The notes beneath the pieces were generated by a model. That model saw only the letters and a program-made list of their open reading frames with translations, did not search any database and was not told the DNA's origin. The position numbers were made by a program, and so were the translations under genes. From Synechococcus sp. M16CYN (GTDB taxonomy: Bacteria; Cyanobacteriota; Cyanobacteriia; PCC-6307; Cyanobiaceae), in contig NZ_AP029048.1 of the NCBI RefSeq assembly GCF_040371545.1, forward strand, positions 62,001 through 126,000: 64,000 nt of DNA. The letters are read 5' to 3'. How positions within the stretch are numbered: position 1 is the first letter of the stretch; every line of letters begins with the position of its first letter. This document shows positions 38,311-49,134 of this stretch, piece after piece.

Positions 38311-38568
38311 TCAACCTGTCGGAATCAGCTTCCATTGAGTGTCGTCTGGAATTTTAGGAGCTACTTTTAGGTCGGCAGGCTCTTCCCAAGACACTCGCCA
38401 ATCAGGCACCCGGCAAGACACATAATCGGGGTGCTCGATGCGAATACCTCCCAAATCAGACGGTATTCCTACCCAGCCACTTTCCCAACGTGCACAATCC
38501 TGACGGGAGCTTCCCTTTAACCAAACCCAGCACTTCAACTTACTTTTGCTTGGCATCGCGGCCCTCAT
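38311..38568 (-). CDS. Small conserved hypothetical protein
   Basis: An 85-residue frame (or 81 from the ATG at 38556), rich in Trp and basic residues: KLKCWVWLKGSSRQDC, then IRIEHPDYVSCRVPDWRV and APKIPDDTQWKLIPTG. The composition is that of a real folded protein and resembles small hypotheticals I associate with marine Synechococcus, but I cannot name a family. No signal peptide or membrane helix. It is isolated between two empty spacers and so probably has its own promoter. Confidence 0.6.
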   Translation of the reverse strand: MRAAMPSKSKLKCWVWLKGSSRQDCARWESGWVGIPSDLGGIRIEHPDYVSCRVPDWRVSWEEPADLKVAPKIPDDTQWKLIPTG

Positions 38569-39167
38569 TATGTCGATCTAATCATTGTAAAATAAACATC
38601 TAAGTTTCATTTACACAACGCCAGTCAACACGAAGAGCGAAAAGCCTGGCTCGAGGATATAGGCTAAATATTAAGTACGAGTAAATAAGGTTGGCAGCCT
38701 TAAACGTCGTGCGCAATGATGATCCGGTTTGCATAGTTTCAAGGTCTTTCAAACTTCGCAGATCAAATGATCGTTTCGCCTCAGACCAAACTTAGTTTCG
38801 GGATAAGGAAATTATTAACTGCTTATTGTATCCAGCACCATGGGTACAATTCAAATCCGAGCGTGGGGATCCACCTAATACACTTAAAATATTAAGTAGT
38901 TAAATAAACAAAAAATATTCTTTGCCTAGACACTCTCACAAAAGTCCATAGCTAGATCTGTCGACGCGGTTAGTTCTTGAACTGAATCCAGTAGTTTTGT
39001 GACGATGGCGTGTAAGCATTCTGACTCTAAATGGATTGTGATGATTGAGATTGAGTGATTTAGCTCTCCCCCCTGCACCCATTTCTTGGCCATGAATGGC
39101 ACGGAGATGCGAGCCCTTGACCATCAAAAGCACCATAAACAGAACACTTGTACTAATTCAAGGCGGT
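38569..39167. other. Gene-less spacer before the DUF3104 gene (about 600 bases)
   Basis: Upstream region of two divergent small genes. A 66-codon minus-strand frame (38936-39136) has no family resemblance. AT-rich around 38880-38930. Nothing else was recognised. Confidence 0.45.
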
Positions 39168-39458
39168 ATGAGTATTGGCAGTGGAGCGGTGGCTGCCCCC
39201 ATCCGAGAGCGGCCAGTTGTCAGTTCTGTTCAAGCGGGGGATTTAGTGATTGTCTGGAATAGTCCCGAGGCCAGATCTACTGAATCTCAAGATTGGTGGA
39301 TGGGGGAGGTGCTGTGCGTAGAAGACTCCGGTCAAGATCCCCAAGCGTCTCGTCTACTTCAAGTTGTCGATGTCGATACAGGTTTGGTCTGTTTGGTTAA
39401 CGAAGATCAGATTCAACAGGTTCGGCTTCCTATCCACACACCGTTCACCGCTCTTTAA
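39168..39458 (+). CDS. DUF3104 domain-containing protein
   Basis: Small SH3-like protein of a family I know from marine picocyanobacteria. The core is VQAGDLVIVWNS (residues about 22-33), WWMGEVLCVEDSGQDPQAS and LLQVVDVDTGLVCLVNEDQI. From ATG 39168 it has 96 residues; an upstream in-frame start at 39096 would add 24 residues that do not look conserved. Function unknown. Its stop overlaps the convergent ansA stop by four bases. Confidence 0.75.
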   Translation: MSIGSGAVAAPIRERPVVSSVQAGDLVIVWNSPEARSTESQDWWMGEVLCVEDSGQDPQASRLLQVVDVDTGLVCLVNEDQIQQVRLPIHTPFTAL

Positions 39459-40465
39459 ATCAAATCAAAATCAGACACCACACTGGCTGAGTATTGAAGT
39501 AGAAAGGCCAGGCCAGAACGATCGAATCCTGCAATCAAAGCCAGCATCAGCAGCACTCGTGCTTTCTGGGGGTTGAGACGACCTGCCGGCAGCAAACCGA
39601 GTCGCGACTGGTACTCATTGTTATGAACGAGCCCGGAACCGCATCGGTTTGAATAGAGCATCAAGGGTAAGGGTCCTTTCCAGGAATGCAAACTGGAATG
39701 CTCTAACTCAGAGAGCTGTCCTGATCCTGTGCCGGTGAACACCATCCCTTGTACCTCTGCCATGAGAAGTGCTGAAATCAAAGCAGCCGGAGGTTCAACA
39801 CACCCATAGACAATGGCCACCTGAGGCCATTCATCTCGAAGCTGGAGTTGGGCTAACGGCTTGGGACGCCGATTAACAAGATACAAAAGATGAACACCGG
39901 CATCATCCACCCAACCTAAGGGTCCTATACCGGGACTTGTAAAAGCGCCAACACCCTGGGTGGCGCTTTTAGTAACAGCTTCAGCACAGTGAATCTGGCC
40001 ATCCATGACTATTAGCACTCCTTGACCACGAGCCGCAGAGCTCAGCGCTACTTGTACGGCTTGTAGAAGGTTGAGCGGACCATCAGCACTAAGCGCTGTA
40101 GCCGGCCGCATTGCACCCACCAACACAATCGGACGTGGATCATCGATCAACAACTGCAGCAACCAAGCAGTTTCCTCAAGCGTATTGGTACCATGAGTGA
40201 TCACCACCCCCGCCACCTCGGAGTCCTCAGCAAAAACTTCGCGAATACGCTCCACTAAGCTGCGCCAGTGTGTAAGCCGTAAGTCGGCACTGTCTACGTT
40301 GGCAATTTGCTCTAATTGCAGTATTGCTAGCTCTTGCACTTGTGGCACTGCCTTTAGCAGCTCATCGCCTGCTATCACGCCAGCGGTATAATGGTCTAGC
40401 TGTGCGCTGTCGTTGCCGCGCCCGGCTATCGTTCCGCCCGTCGTCAGTATAAGCAGCCGTTTCAT
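39455..40465 (-). CDS. ansA: L-asparaginase (type I-like)
   Basis: Hydrolyses asparagine to aspartate and ammonia. Both catalytic threonines are visible: LILTTGGTIAG at residues 4-14 and VVITHGTNTLEETAWLL near 87-103, with GPLNLLQAVQ further on. At 336 residues it is normal; no signal peptide, so cytoplasmic. ATG 40465 is chosen because it overlaps the upstream hisC-type stop (ATGA) and starts the conserved strand; the open frame to 40537 runs through hisC codons. Confidence 0.93.
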   Translation of the reverse strand: MKRLLILTTGGTIAGRGNDSAQLDHYTAGVIAGDELLKAVPQVQELAILQLEQIANVDSADLRLTHWRSLVERIREVFAEDSEVAGVVITHGTNTLEETAWLLQLLIDDPRPIVLVGAMRPATALSADGPLNLLQAVQVALSSAARGQGVLIVMDGQIHCAEAVTKSATQGVGAFTSPGIGPLGWVDDAGVHLLYLVNRRPKPLAQLQLRDEWPQVAIVYGCVEPPAALISALLMAEVQGMVFTGTGSGQLSELEHSSLHSWKGPLPLMLYSNRCGSGLVHNNEYQSRLGLLPAGRLNPQKARVLLMLALIAGFDRSGLAFLLQYSASVVSDFDLI

Positions 40466-41571
40466 GGGTCGACGTGAAGGTAGGCTTTGACGAATCGCCG
40501 CATCTGGCCTGTCGTCCCGATGCTCACGCGAAAACAACCATCAATCAACGGCTTACCAGCCATCGAACGTACCAAGATTCCCGCAGCTCTTAGATCAGCA
40601 TCCACTTCCGCTACCGGCCGCTTTGGCCATAACAGCAAGTAATTGCCGCCGTCGCAATGGTAACGCACGCACGCCTGCCGCAGCATTCGCAAAGTCCAGT
40701 CCTTTGCCCTCAGTACCTCAGCTACGTAAGCATCTACATAAGACTGATCCGCTAATGCGGCGAACGCTGCAGACACCGCTAAACTGTTAACGTCATAAGG
40801 ACCGGTTACCCGGCTGATACGGTCGATCACACTGGAATGCCCAATAGCAAAGCCGACGCGGAGCCCTGCTAACCCGGCAGTTTTCGCTAACGAACGGAGG
40901 ACAAGAAGGTTCGGCGTGATAGCAAAACTAGCAACCGGTAACACACTGTCGCCAGTGAACGCCTCATACAACTCATCAACTACGACTAGAGTGCTGGGGG
41001 TCGTTGACGCCAACTCTATAACACGTTCCGGATCTAGACGCGTACCGGTGGGGTTATTGGGATTGCAAATCAGCAGCAACCGTGGCACTTGTTTCTGCAA
41101 AGATGCTTGGATTCCTGCCCACGGAAATGAGAATGCATGTCCTTCGTAAGGAATAGCTTCAATCGTCATCCCCTGCATCTGAGCACAAGGGTTGTAATAG
41201 CCAAAGGTGGGCGCTGTAGTTAGCAGTTGATCACCTCTATCGCCATAGGCCTGAAATACGGCGTGAATGGCTGCGTCTACTCCGTTGAATAGGCCTACCT
41301 GCTCAGGCTTCAGCCCAGCGCGACAACCACCCTCCAACAGATTTTTAACCACTGCCTCGCTTAGTCCTTCATATTCGGGATAGACAGCGATCTCCTCAGC
41401 ACTCAAATTGCGCACCGCACGTGTCACCAGCGGACTACAACCCATGGTGTTCTCGTTGAAATCCAGTCTCAACAAGAACCGTCGACGCCCTTCTAACGGC
41501 GCTCTGTAGGGTTGTAATTGCTCAACCGCCGCGTTTGCCAGAGGCGGGGCGGGGTAGTCACCAGGAGACAC
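40462..41571 (-). CDS. hisC: Histidinol-phosphate aminotransferase family protein (HisC-like)
   Basis: PLP class-I aminotransferase likely making histidinol phosphate in histidine synthesis. It shows LDFNENTMGCSP (start of the domain), ICNPNNPTGT, VVDELYEAF and the PLP lysine in RSLAKTAGLAGLRVGFAIG. The frame is open to GTG 41658, but the first 29 residues are unlike the family; GTG 41571 (MSPGDYPAPP) gives a 369-residue protein of normal size. No Shine-Dalgarno decides between them. It is translationally coupled to ansA. A related, CobD-like enzyme lies at 59847-60920, so one of the two may do another job. Confidence 0.85.
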   Translation of the reverse strand: MSPGDYPAPPLANAAVEQLQPYRAPLEGRRRFLLRLDFNENTMGCSPLVTRAVRNLSAEEIAVYPEYEGLSEAVVKNLLEGGCRAGLKPEQVGLFNGVDAAIHAVFQAYGDRGDQLLTTAPTFGYYNPCAQMQGMTIEAIPYEGHAFSFPWAGIQASLQKQVPRLLLICNPNNPTGTRLDPERVIELASTTPSTLVVVDELYEAFTGDSVLPVASFAITPNLLVLRSLAKTAGLAGLRVGFAIGHSSVIDRISRVTGPYDVNSLAVSAAFAALADQSYVDAYVAEVLRAKDWTLRMLRQACVRYHCDGGNYLLLWPKRPVAEVDADLRAAGILVRSMAGKPLIDGCFRVSIGTTGQMRRFVKAYLHVDP

Positions 41572-41901
41572 TAACGCAGCGAGGCAGGAAAATGTATGTA
41601 ACCAGTCTGATGATCGTGGTACAAGTAAAAGTAATGGGGGAGATTGATCATCTTTCACTTGCCGATGCTAGGGACTGACTTTTCCTTACTACTGACTCGC
41701 AAAGTCACTTCTCAATACCTCTAAAGCAAATAAAAAAGCCGATAAGATGTAGTAGATATGCTGGCATCACCAAATTCATTCCCTAAGCCGGCGGGCGCGA
41801 TCGACGTTCTTGGAATAAATCATCTAGAGCGGTGGGCGTTTGATAGCGTCAGCTCCTGTATTCCAGCTGGTTGAGTTGCTACGGGTCCGCCACGGGTAAA
41901 G

Positions 41902-43683
41902 TCACATCCGTTCAAGCGCGGGAATTCCCAGCAGACCCAAGCCACATTGCAAAGTGTCTGCTGTATGACGGCAAAGAGCTAAGCGAGACGCAAAGCCGGC
42001 GGGCTTCGCTTTCAGCACAGGTACCTGATCATAAAAGCGATTAAATACCTGACTGAGTTCAAACAGGTAACCGCAGAGACGATTGGGTAGGAGTTCTTCC
42101 TCCACTTCAATAATTACATTGTCGAACTTCAACAGCTCCCGCGCGAGAGCCCACTCTTGAGGCTCGCTGAGTTGCAGACTAACAGAAGCTGGCTGGGAAC
42201 CCCTCTCTTTTTCCGCCTTTCGGGCAATGCCAGCAATACGCACGAGGGTATACAACAGATAAGGTGCGGTATTGCCTTGCATGGCAAGCATCCGATCAAA
42301 GGAGAACTGATAGTTAGTGAGACGATTTTGGCTGAGATCAGCGTACTTTACGGCTGCGAGGCCGACTGTGCTCGCTACTTGGGTTACGAATTCTTCTGTC
42401 TCGTCACGCTTCTCTTCCTTCAAGCGAGACCGTAAATCATCTTCGGCTCGACCCACCGCCTCGTCCAATAGATCACTAAGCCGCACGGTGTCACCAGAAC
42501 GGGTTTTTAATTTTTTACCATCCTCCCCCTGCACCAAGCCGAAAGGCACATGCTCCAGTCTGGCACCTTCTGGGATCCAGCCTGCTCGTGTCGCCACCTG
42601 AAACACACCAGCGAAGTGGTTAGCCTGGCCAACATCTGTCACGTAGATTACTCGTCGTGCCGCATCGCCATTCGGTGCGGATGCAAAACGATATCGGATC
42701 GCTGCAAGGTCCGTCGTAGCGTAGTTGAAGCCACCATCGCGCTTCTGGACAATCATGGGCGGGGGATTACCACCTTTACCGGTGACGTCGCTCAGAAAGA
42801 CGCATTGGGCACCATCGTCAGTAACTAGTAGGTTGGCGGATCGTAGGTCATCGATTACGGCAGGTAAGTAGGGGTTGTAGAATGATTCCCCTCGCTCGTT
42901 AAGGCGGATGTCGAGTCGGTCGTAAACCTTCTGGAACTCACGACGGGATTGGTCGCAGAGCAGACTCCAGGCATTAAGTGATACTGGGTCGCCACTCTGC
43001 AGCTTTACCACCTCATTCCGAGACTTGTTCCGAAAATCTTCGTCCTCATCGAAGCGCCTCTTGGCTTCACGATAGAAGGCCACGAGATCACCCAAATCTA
43101 CTGCGTCGGCAGTCTCTAAAGCTTTAGGTGCTATCTGTTTCAGCTGATTAATCAGCATCCCGAATTGGGTTCCCCAGTCGCCCAAATGATTCAGACGTAG
43201 TACCGGATAGCCGCGAAACTCCAGCACCCGAGCCAGGGAGTCACCAATGATCGTAGAACGTAGATGCCCTACGTGCATTTCCTTGGCGATATTAGGGCTG
43301 GAGAAGTCCACAACTATTGGCGCCGCACTATCCACGGTTGGAACGCCGAGTCGTTCAGTCCCCAAGCGTGCGGCCAACTCCGCCGCCAGGCGATCCGGAC
43401 TAACGGTAAGATTGATAAAGCCTGGTCCAGCGATTTGAGGTTTTAAGCAAATCGCATTGAAACTGGCATCGTCTTGGAGCTGGTTGACAATCGCTGCGGC
43501 AATTCGGTGGGGCGCCTGCTTTAAGAGCTTTGCCAGAGATAGGGCACCGTTAGCTTGGAAATCACCGAATTCCGGCTTACTTGCTGGGGCTAGTTGGGGA
43601 TTCAGCTCTATCTTTGCATCCGGGAAGGCCCGCTGCATCGCCTCTCGCAACTGGACATCCAAAGTATGGAATAGACTGAGCAT
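41902..43683 (-). CDS. argS: Arginyl-tRNA synthetase
   Basis: Class I synthetase charging tRNA-Arg. The HIGH-type motif is [12 protein letters not shown] near residue 125; the KMSK region is replaced, as usual in ArgS, here by [13 protein letters not shown]-terminal add-1 domain (1-100) and C-terminal DALR anticodon-binding domain, ending [10 protein letters not shown]. From ATG 43683 it has 593 residues, matching the family; the open frame to 43719 adds 12 unlikely residues. Followed 63 bases upstream by nadC on the same strand. Confidence 0.96.
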   Translation of the reverse strand: MLSLFHTLDVQLREAMQRAFPDAKIELNPQLAPASKPEFGDFQANGALSLAKLLKQAPHRIAAAIVNQLQDDASFNAICLKPQIAGPGFINLTVSPDRLAAELAARLGTERLGVPTVDSAAPIVVDFSSPNIAKEMHVGHLRSTIIGDSLARVLEFRGYPVLRLNHLGDWGTQFGMLINQLKQIAPKALETADAVDLGDLVAFYREAKRRFDEDEDFRNKSRNEVVKLQSGDPVSLNAWSLLCDQSRREFQKVYDRLDIRLNERGESFYNPYLPAVIDDLRSANLLVTDDGAQCVFLSDVTGKGGNPPPMIVQKRDGGFNYATTDLAAIRYRFASAPNGDAARRVIYVTDVGQANHFAGVFQVATRAGWIPEGARLEHVPFGLVQGEDGKKLKTRSGDTVRLSDLLDEAVGRAEDDLRSRLKEEKRDETEEFVTQVASTVGLAAVKYADLSQNRLTNYQFSFDRMLAMQGNTAPYLLYTLVRIAGIARKAEKERGSQPASVSLQLSEPQEWALARELLKFDNVIIEVEEELLPNRLCGYLFELSQVFNRFYDQVPVLKAKPAGFASRLALCRHTADTLQCGLGLLGIPALERM

Positions 43684-43746
43684 GAGCCGCGTGTGATCAG
43701 TGGATCCGGCTCTGATCATCTCTTGCCGCAGATTGTTAACAGAAAT

Positions 43747-44586
43747 TTAGTTGAACCGCATGCTGAGATCCAGCCAGCGGCCACGGGTGACCGGAGCACT
43801 TGTTGAAATCAAGTCGATCCCAGTAACGGCATAGGCATGCAGCCGTTCAGGTTGCACACCGGAGGCCTCGACCACAAGAAGACCACTAGTGGCCAACCGA
43901 CGCAACCGTGGCACCAAGCCCATAAGCTGCTCTGGGGTGAATTCATCCAATAGCACCCCGTCAGCCCCGGCTTTCACAGCTTCGCTAGCCTGTCTCTCTG
44001 TTTCTGCTTCTACAATAATTCGAGTTGGCCAAGGAGCCTTACTACGGACAGCTTGAACCGCTTTGGAGATCCCACACGACCAAGCCAAGTGGTTCTCTTT
44101 GAGTATGGCCGCATCATCGAGTCCCATGCGATGGTTAACGCCGCCACCGCACCGCACCGCATATTTCTCTAGCACTCGTAATCCTGGTGTGGTCTTACGA
44201 GTATCGGTCAGTCGAACCGCTGTGCCCTTTAGCTGAAGCATCAAATCTGCGGTAGCAGTGGCGATGCCGGAGAGATGCATAGCCAGATTCAGAGCCGTAC
44301 GTTCACCAGCCACCAATGCGGCGGCAGGACCCTCAAGTTCCAGCAAACGCTGCCCAGGAAGTACCTGCGCACCATCAGCCAAGAGCAGCTGCACATGGCA
44401 GCTTGGATCCAAGCGATGGAATAACTTTTGTACAAGCGAACCGCCACAAAAGCGACCGGGTTGCTTTGCTACCCAATGAGCGGAACCATATTGCCCCTGC
44501 AGCGCCACGGAAGTAAGATCACCGCGGCCGATGTCTTCATCTATCCAGCGATCTAAAGCAAGGGTAAGTGCTGGAGCTTGCCAGTC
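43747..44586 (-). CDS. nadC: Nicotinate-nucleotide pyrophosphorylase (quinolinate phosphoribosyltransferase)
   Basis: Converts quinolinate and PRPP to nicotinate mononucleotide in NAD synthesis. Clear family blocks: DEDIGRGDLTSVAL near the start, HLSGIATATADLM, RLTDTRKTTPGLRVLEKYAV, CGGGVNHRMGLDDAAILKENH and ADGVLLDEFTP. Start is uncertain: the frame is open to GTG 44646, which would overlap mnmE by 32 bases; GTG 44586 removes the overlap and leaves 14 residues before DIGRGDL, giving 279 residues, the usual length. With nadK elsewhere in the window it serves NAD(P) supply. Confidence 0.92.
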   Translation of the reverse strand, partial: DWQAPALTLALDRWIDEDIGRGDLTSVALQGQYGSAHWVAKQPGRFCGGSLVQKLFHRLDPSCHVQLLLADGAQVLPGQRLLELEGPAAALVAGERTALNLAMHLSGIATATADLMLQLKGTAVRLTDTRKTTPGLRVLEKYAVRCGGGVNHRMGLDDAAILKENHLAWSCGISKAVQAVRSKAPWPTRIIVEAETERQASEAVKAGADGVLLDEFTPEQLMGLVPRLRRLATSGLLVVEASGVQPERLHAYAVTGIDLISTSAPVTRGRWLDLSMRFN

Positions 44587-44614
44587 CACATCGCAACACG
44601 CAACTTTGTTGAGC

Positions 44615-45976
44615 CTATTTGCCGATACAGAATCGGGAGAATACACGCTCTAAGATATCTTCATTGATTTCTTCACCGGTGATCTCGCCAAGGTGACGAA
44701 TCGCCTCGCGTAAATCAATCGTCCAGAAGTCCCAGGGGAGCTGCTGACCCGCTACATCACAGCTCCGCTCTAAGGCCTCCGCTGCTAAGGCTGCTAAATC
44801 TCGCTGCCGTTGATTTAATGCTATCAAGAACCCATCTCCTTCACCGGCCCCCGAAGCCGCCAGAAGGGCTTGCACCAACATCTCCTCGCCCTCCCCTTGT
44901 AAGGCAGACATACATACATCAGGCTGCATATCAGAGGGCATAGAACCAGCTAGAAGATCAGCCTTATTCGCTACCAACAAACGAGGTACCGCCGGAGGTA
45001 TGCGGGCCCATAAGGCGGCATCAGCATTAGTCCATCCGTCATGGCGGTCAATAATCAACACCACTACATCTGCAGAAGCGAGTGCTTCTTCACTACGAGC
45101 GATTCCAAGCTGCTCTACGACATCGTTTGTCTTACGGATTCCTGCAGTATCAAGCAAGGTAATAGGGACCCCTGCCAGCACAATTTCGCTTTCGAGTAGA
45201 TCACGAGTAGTTCCTGGTAAGTCAGTCACAATCGCCCGCTCTCGACGACTAAGCAAATTCAACAATGAGCTTTTCCCCACATTAGGGCGCCCTACCAACG
45301 CTACGCGCAAGCCGCGTCGCAGGAGATCGGCTCGTTTCCCATCCGCCACCAAGACCAAGAGCTCAGCACGCACCGCTTGCAGCTCTTTTAATAAGATTAT
45401 CTCGTCCAACGGCGGCAGATCTTCCTCAAAATCGATCCGGGCTTCCAGCTTTATGAGTTGATCCAGCAATCGCTCTCGCAGCACTGTAATCCGCACCTGA
45501 ATCCCTCCATCTAGACCAGCCATCGCCAAATCAGCCGCACGACGACTTCGTGCTGCCACCAACTCACTTACCGCTTCCGCTCGCGTGAGATCCAAACGTC
45601 CGTTCATAACTGCCTGCCGGCTGAACTCACCGGGCAGAGCGCGGCGCACGCCGGGTTGTTCTAGCACCCGCTCCAACACCTGCTGCACTACAATTACACC
45701 GCCATGACAATGAATCTCCACTACATCTTCACCAGTGAAACTGCGCGGTGCGCGCATTAGCAACAACAACACCTCATCTAAACGGTGTTGACCGTCGGCC
45801 GCCATCACATAGCCATACAAGATCCGATGACTGGCCCACTTTTGACGACCTGGACAGTGTACTAAAGCGCGACCAATTGTTTCAGCCGATGGTCCTGACA
45901 ATCGAATGATAGCGATCCCTCCTTGGCCTGGTGCAACAGCCGTGGCGACAGCCGCGATGGTCTCGGAATAATTCAC
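44615..45976 (-). CDS. mnmE: tRNA uridine-5-carboxymethylaminomethyl(34) synthesis GTPase MnmE
   Basis: With MnmG modifies the wobble uridine of several tRNAs. Folate-binding N-terminal domain (1-120, ending GEFSRQAVMNGRLDL), helical domain split around a Ras-like G domain: G1 VGRPNVGKSS (228-237), GTTRD, DTAG and NKAD near 335. The C-terminal CIGK with the essential Cys is intact. The 453-residue length is normal. Divergent from the DUF2062 gene by 62 bases. Confidence 0.97.
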   Translation of the reverse strand: MNYSETIAAVATAVAPGQGGIAIIRLSGPSAETIGRALVHCPGRQKWASHRILYGYVMAADGQHRLDEVLLLLMRAPRSFTGEDVVEIHCHGGVIVVQQVLERVLEQPGVRRALPGEFSRQAVMNGRLDLTRAEAVSELVAARSRRAADLAMAGLDGGIQVRITVLRERLLDQLIKLEARIDFEEDLPPLDEIILLKELQAVRAELLVLVADGKRADLLRRGLRVALVGRPNVGKSSLLNLLSRRERAIVTDLPGTTRDLLESEIVLAGVPITLLDTAGIRKTNDVVEQLGIARSEEALASADVVVLIIDRHDGWTNADAALWARIPPAVPRLLVANKADLLAGSMPSDMQPDVCMSALQGEGEEMLVQALLAASGAGEGDGFLIALNQRQRDLAALAAEALERSCDVAGQQLPWDFWTIDLREAIRHLGEITGEEINEDILERVFSRFCIGK

Positions 45977-46038
45977 AACAAAGTCAGGGTCAATAAATCC
46001 ATATTTAAAATCCGACCACTTTTCAATTCGATGCCCAA

Positions 46039-46542
46039 ATGCACCGGCTATTGTCAGTCAGTCGCCAATACCTTCGACGAAATCTACAGTTGCTTCGGGA
46101 GCAAGAAGGAACTCCTGGCCGGCGTGCTCGGGGTATCGCAGCAGGGGTACTCTGCGGGTGCCTCCCTTTTTTTGGGTTGCAGGTTGTCCTGAGTATGAGT
46201 GTGGCAGGATTGATAAGAGGCAACTACCTATTAGCTGCTGCAGGAACACTGATTAGCAATCCCTTCACCTATGTGCCGCTATACTGGCTTAACTATCAGG
46301 TGGGGTGTAGCTTACTTGGGCCCAGCAGCTTGAGTACACCAAGCAGAATCACTCATACCGATATCTGGGTGCAAGGTTGGGATTTTTCCCAGCGGATCCT
46401 GTTGGGCTCAGGCCTAGTCGGTCTCGTTTGTTCGGCCATCGGCGGCGTTCTTGCCTATAAACTGTTTCGGCGTCACGAAATGCATCAGTCACGACGACGA
46501 GGCGCGGTATCCAACCCGAGCGTGACGAAAGTGAGCTGTTAA
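46039..46542 (+). CDS. DUF2062 domain-containing membrane protein
   Basis: A 167-residue membrane protein. RARGIAAGVLCGCLPFFGLQ (29-48), then GNYLLAAAGTLISNPFTYVPLYWLNY (62-87) are the DUF2062 signature, with three or four membrane helices in total. Function unknown; often near mnmE and rel in this group. Start ATG 46039; an earlier ATG at 46031 is out of frame. It is followed by the largest empty stretch of the window. Confidence 0.88.
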   Translation: MHRLLSVSRQYLRRNLQLLREQEGTPGRRARGIAAGVLCGCLPFFGLQVVLSMSVAGLIRGNYLLAAAGTLISNPFTYVPLYWLNYQVGCSLLGPSSLSTPSRITHTDIWVQGWDFSQRILLGSGLVGLVCSAIGGVLAYKLFRRHEMHQSRRRGAVSNPSVTKVSC

Positions 46543-49134
46543 GGACTGAGTCGATCAGTTGATTTCTAAAGGCCCCTATTCCATTGATGCAGATCTTCTC
46601 TCTTAGCAATACCAACGAGGCGTCGCTTTAGCCACTAGATATCTGCTAATCCTTTCGTGTGCCTCAGTGGGTGCTGAGTTTACGTATCTACGCATCTGTA
46701 CCAAAGGAAATGAAAAATGGCTCCACTACCTCGGCCTAGTCTCTCGGTGTCCAAACGGTATAACGGAAACTGCAAAGGGGTAGATACGCTTTGCTAGATA
46801 AACCTCAAGAGTCGTAAAGCTCAGTTAATCATCACCGGCATCGGTAATGTCGCTGACTTTAATATCCCAGCCTGAGTTCTGATCCTCACAAATCTCAGCT
46901 AAGTGGTTAGAGTGATTTTTTCATCCAGCCAATTGCCGACTAGCGTCCACAGGTACATAATCTACGTCTAATTTAAGTAAGCTACTATAAAACCAGTGTA
47001 CTAACTACCCGAGGACTTATTCCCGCGATAAAGATAGAGGATGTTCCTTGCTAGTTTCGCTAAAAAATAATGCCTGGTTTATGATGAAGTTAAATCAATG
47101 TGAGGCCTTGAAAGCAATCATCTCCTAAACACTGCTTTAATGAGAAGTTAGCTATATACGATCATCACCTAAAAAGCTTATTGAATAAGTTCGTTTAAAA
47201 TCGGAATTTCAGAGAGCAATCTGTGGAGCGATGTTAAACCATTGCGGGAGGAAGCGAACGCTATTACTAAAGAAGTAGAAGTATTTAGATAAAAGTGTTA
47301 GTTGAGTCAGATTCAAATACTTTACTCAAGCACTTAACTCTAAGCGATCTAGACCTTAAAAAGAATTACGATAGAAAACTGTTCAGTCCTGCAGCGATCC
47401 TGAATTAAGCAGATTCCGTTGATTAAAAACTACGACTGCCTAAATTCTAGCTGGATTAGGATTCAGAGAGTGAAAATATATGGGATGAATTTATTTTGGT
47501 TATTGTTCCACTTTTTAGTTATCCATGACTCTTGTAGCAAAAAACATTTTTAAACTCAAGAATTACTGGCAACAGTCGCTTAAGTCTGAGAGTGATATCA
47601 AGAATCACACGCATCCCAAGACGTTGCGAAAAGACCACTATCAATATGCAGTTTAATATCAATAAAATCAGCAAAGTCTATCAGTTGGTTAGGCTCACAA
47701 ACCAATAATCCGTAGTTTCCACTACAGAAAATCTGAGTACAAGTAACCACATCAGTGGACATTAAAAATATCTTTGGCTGAGAAACAAACGCAAAATAAT
47801 TGTCACTTATATCTCAGTAATACAGGGAAGATTACTATGCTTCAGCTACATCCATGATCTGCAAGGCTCGGATAAGGTCCTCGAGACGCTAAAACAGAAA
47901 CCAAAATTCACATGAAACCAAACTCCTATACCTAGTAGTAGAGGTGCATAGGCACCCACCTGCAAGAATTCAGTTCGATGTATCTAATAACTGCGATTTG
48001 AATTTCTTTCCTTGCTATCTCGAACAACTCAATGCTGGAAGCCGTTGTCCCAAGACGACTGGCCAAGTAGTTATCGACAACCAGATTATTAATAATCCTG
48101 AGACCATGAGCAAACTCAAGAGTACCTTGAGTTCAGTATATTGCAAGACATGAATCTCTAAGTAAGCGAAACGTCGTCCCTACAATTTCAGATATCCAAG
48201 TTTATTACTCTTTGTTCTAAGGGTGGCGAAATTCTGGAAACCAGCATACTTAATTAGATAAAGTAAGGAAAATCAATTAGGAACAGTGACGACTTTTTAT
48301 CTTTGTTGCACACTAAGCTCACCTGCTTAAATACAACTAACAGATCTTGCTGAGGTTATTCTACTTAAACAGATCTATCAGTTTCCTGACTCACACTTGA
48401 CGATAGTGACACTTATTCGCTTTACAAGCGTTAGAAATTACTTACATCGTTCCTTAAACCCTGAAACAAGAAACATTTCTTGATCATGAACACTGAGTAG
48501 AACCTTACCCACATACTTATCGAGAGGAGGTACCCGGATTAATTCGGCACGGTAGTCCACAACCCTTGTCAATGTTACGAGGCTATGCCATTTAGAGATC
48601 GTTAGCGCATTGATCTTGAATCTGTCAGTACAAGAGGATTGCTTGTGAGAAGAGGATCGATTACGGTGAAAGCAATAGTAATCACATAAAATCAGTAGCG
48701 CCGATACTCGTAAATAACATTAGGCACCTTTACGCTCGAGTAAAAAGTGACAAACAGAGATTGCCCATAAAGTCATATTTAAGCTTTGGCGTGGCACAAC
48801 GTCACAGCCCACACGAAACTCATAACCTTTATGGCATCATCACACGGCTAGGACTACAACATCAAGTCGCGGCACAGAGTCGCCAACCGCCGATCATGTT
48901 GACTATGGGGAAGTTACTGACCCATAGATTTGTGTTGTGTAATTAAAAGGTTCATGAATCCGACAACCGGGGCTCACCTACCTCTAGGAGGAAATTGCAC
49001 CCTCTCCACTTATTAGATGGAGCGTTTTATGATGTCGAAACTCTAAATGTTAAGGATCACCTGTCTACAACTCAAGAAACCTGATTAGGGCGGGACAACT
49101 CGGATTTACAGCCTTGACTCTGTCTGCTTTGCCT
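46543..49134. other. 2.6-kb gene-less region between the DUF2062 gene and rel
   Basis: The longest stretch without a recognisable gene. Only two open frames above 60 codons occur (47944-48153 and 48761-48946, both plus), fewer than random sequence of this length might give, and neither has family text or a ribosome-binding site. Visibly AT-rich between about 46900 and 48700. No tRNA arms, T-tailed hairpins, direct repeats or CRISPR-like spacing was found. It could be an eroded gene block, an unrecognised ncRNA or simply non-functional. Confidence 0.5.

Noticed and set aside
38840-38880. T-loop-like TTCAAATCC before 38870
   Set aside because: Flanking bases do not form a T stem or a cloverleaf.
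48200-48260. Sequence resembling the 5' half of a tRNA-Leu (GGGTGGCGAAATT)
   Set aside because: No matching anticodon, T arm or acceptor 3' side could be found downstream.
48761-48946. 61-codon frame in the 2.6-kb gap
   Set aside because: No recognisable motif or start signal; single frame without conservation evidence.
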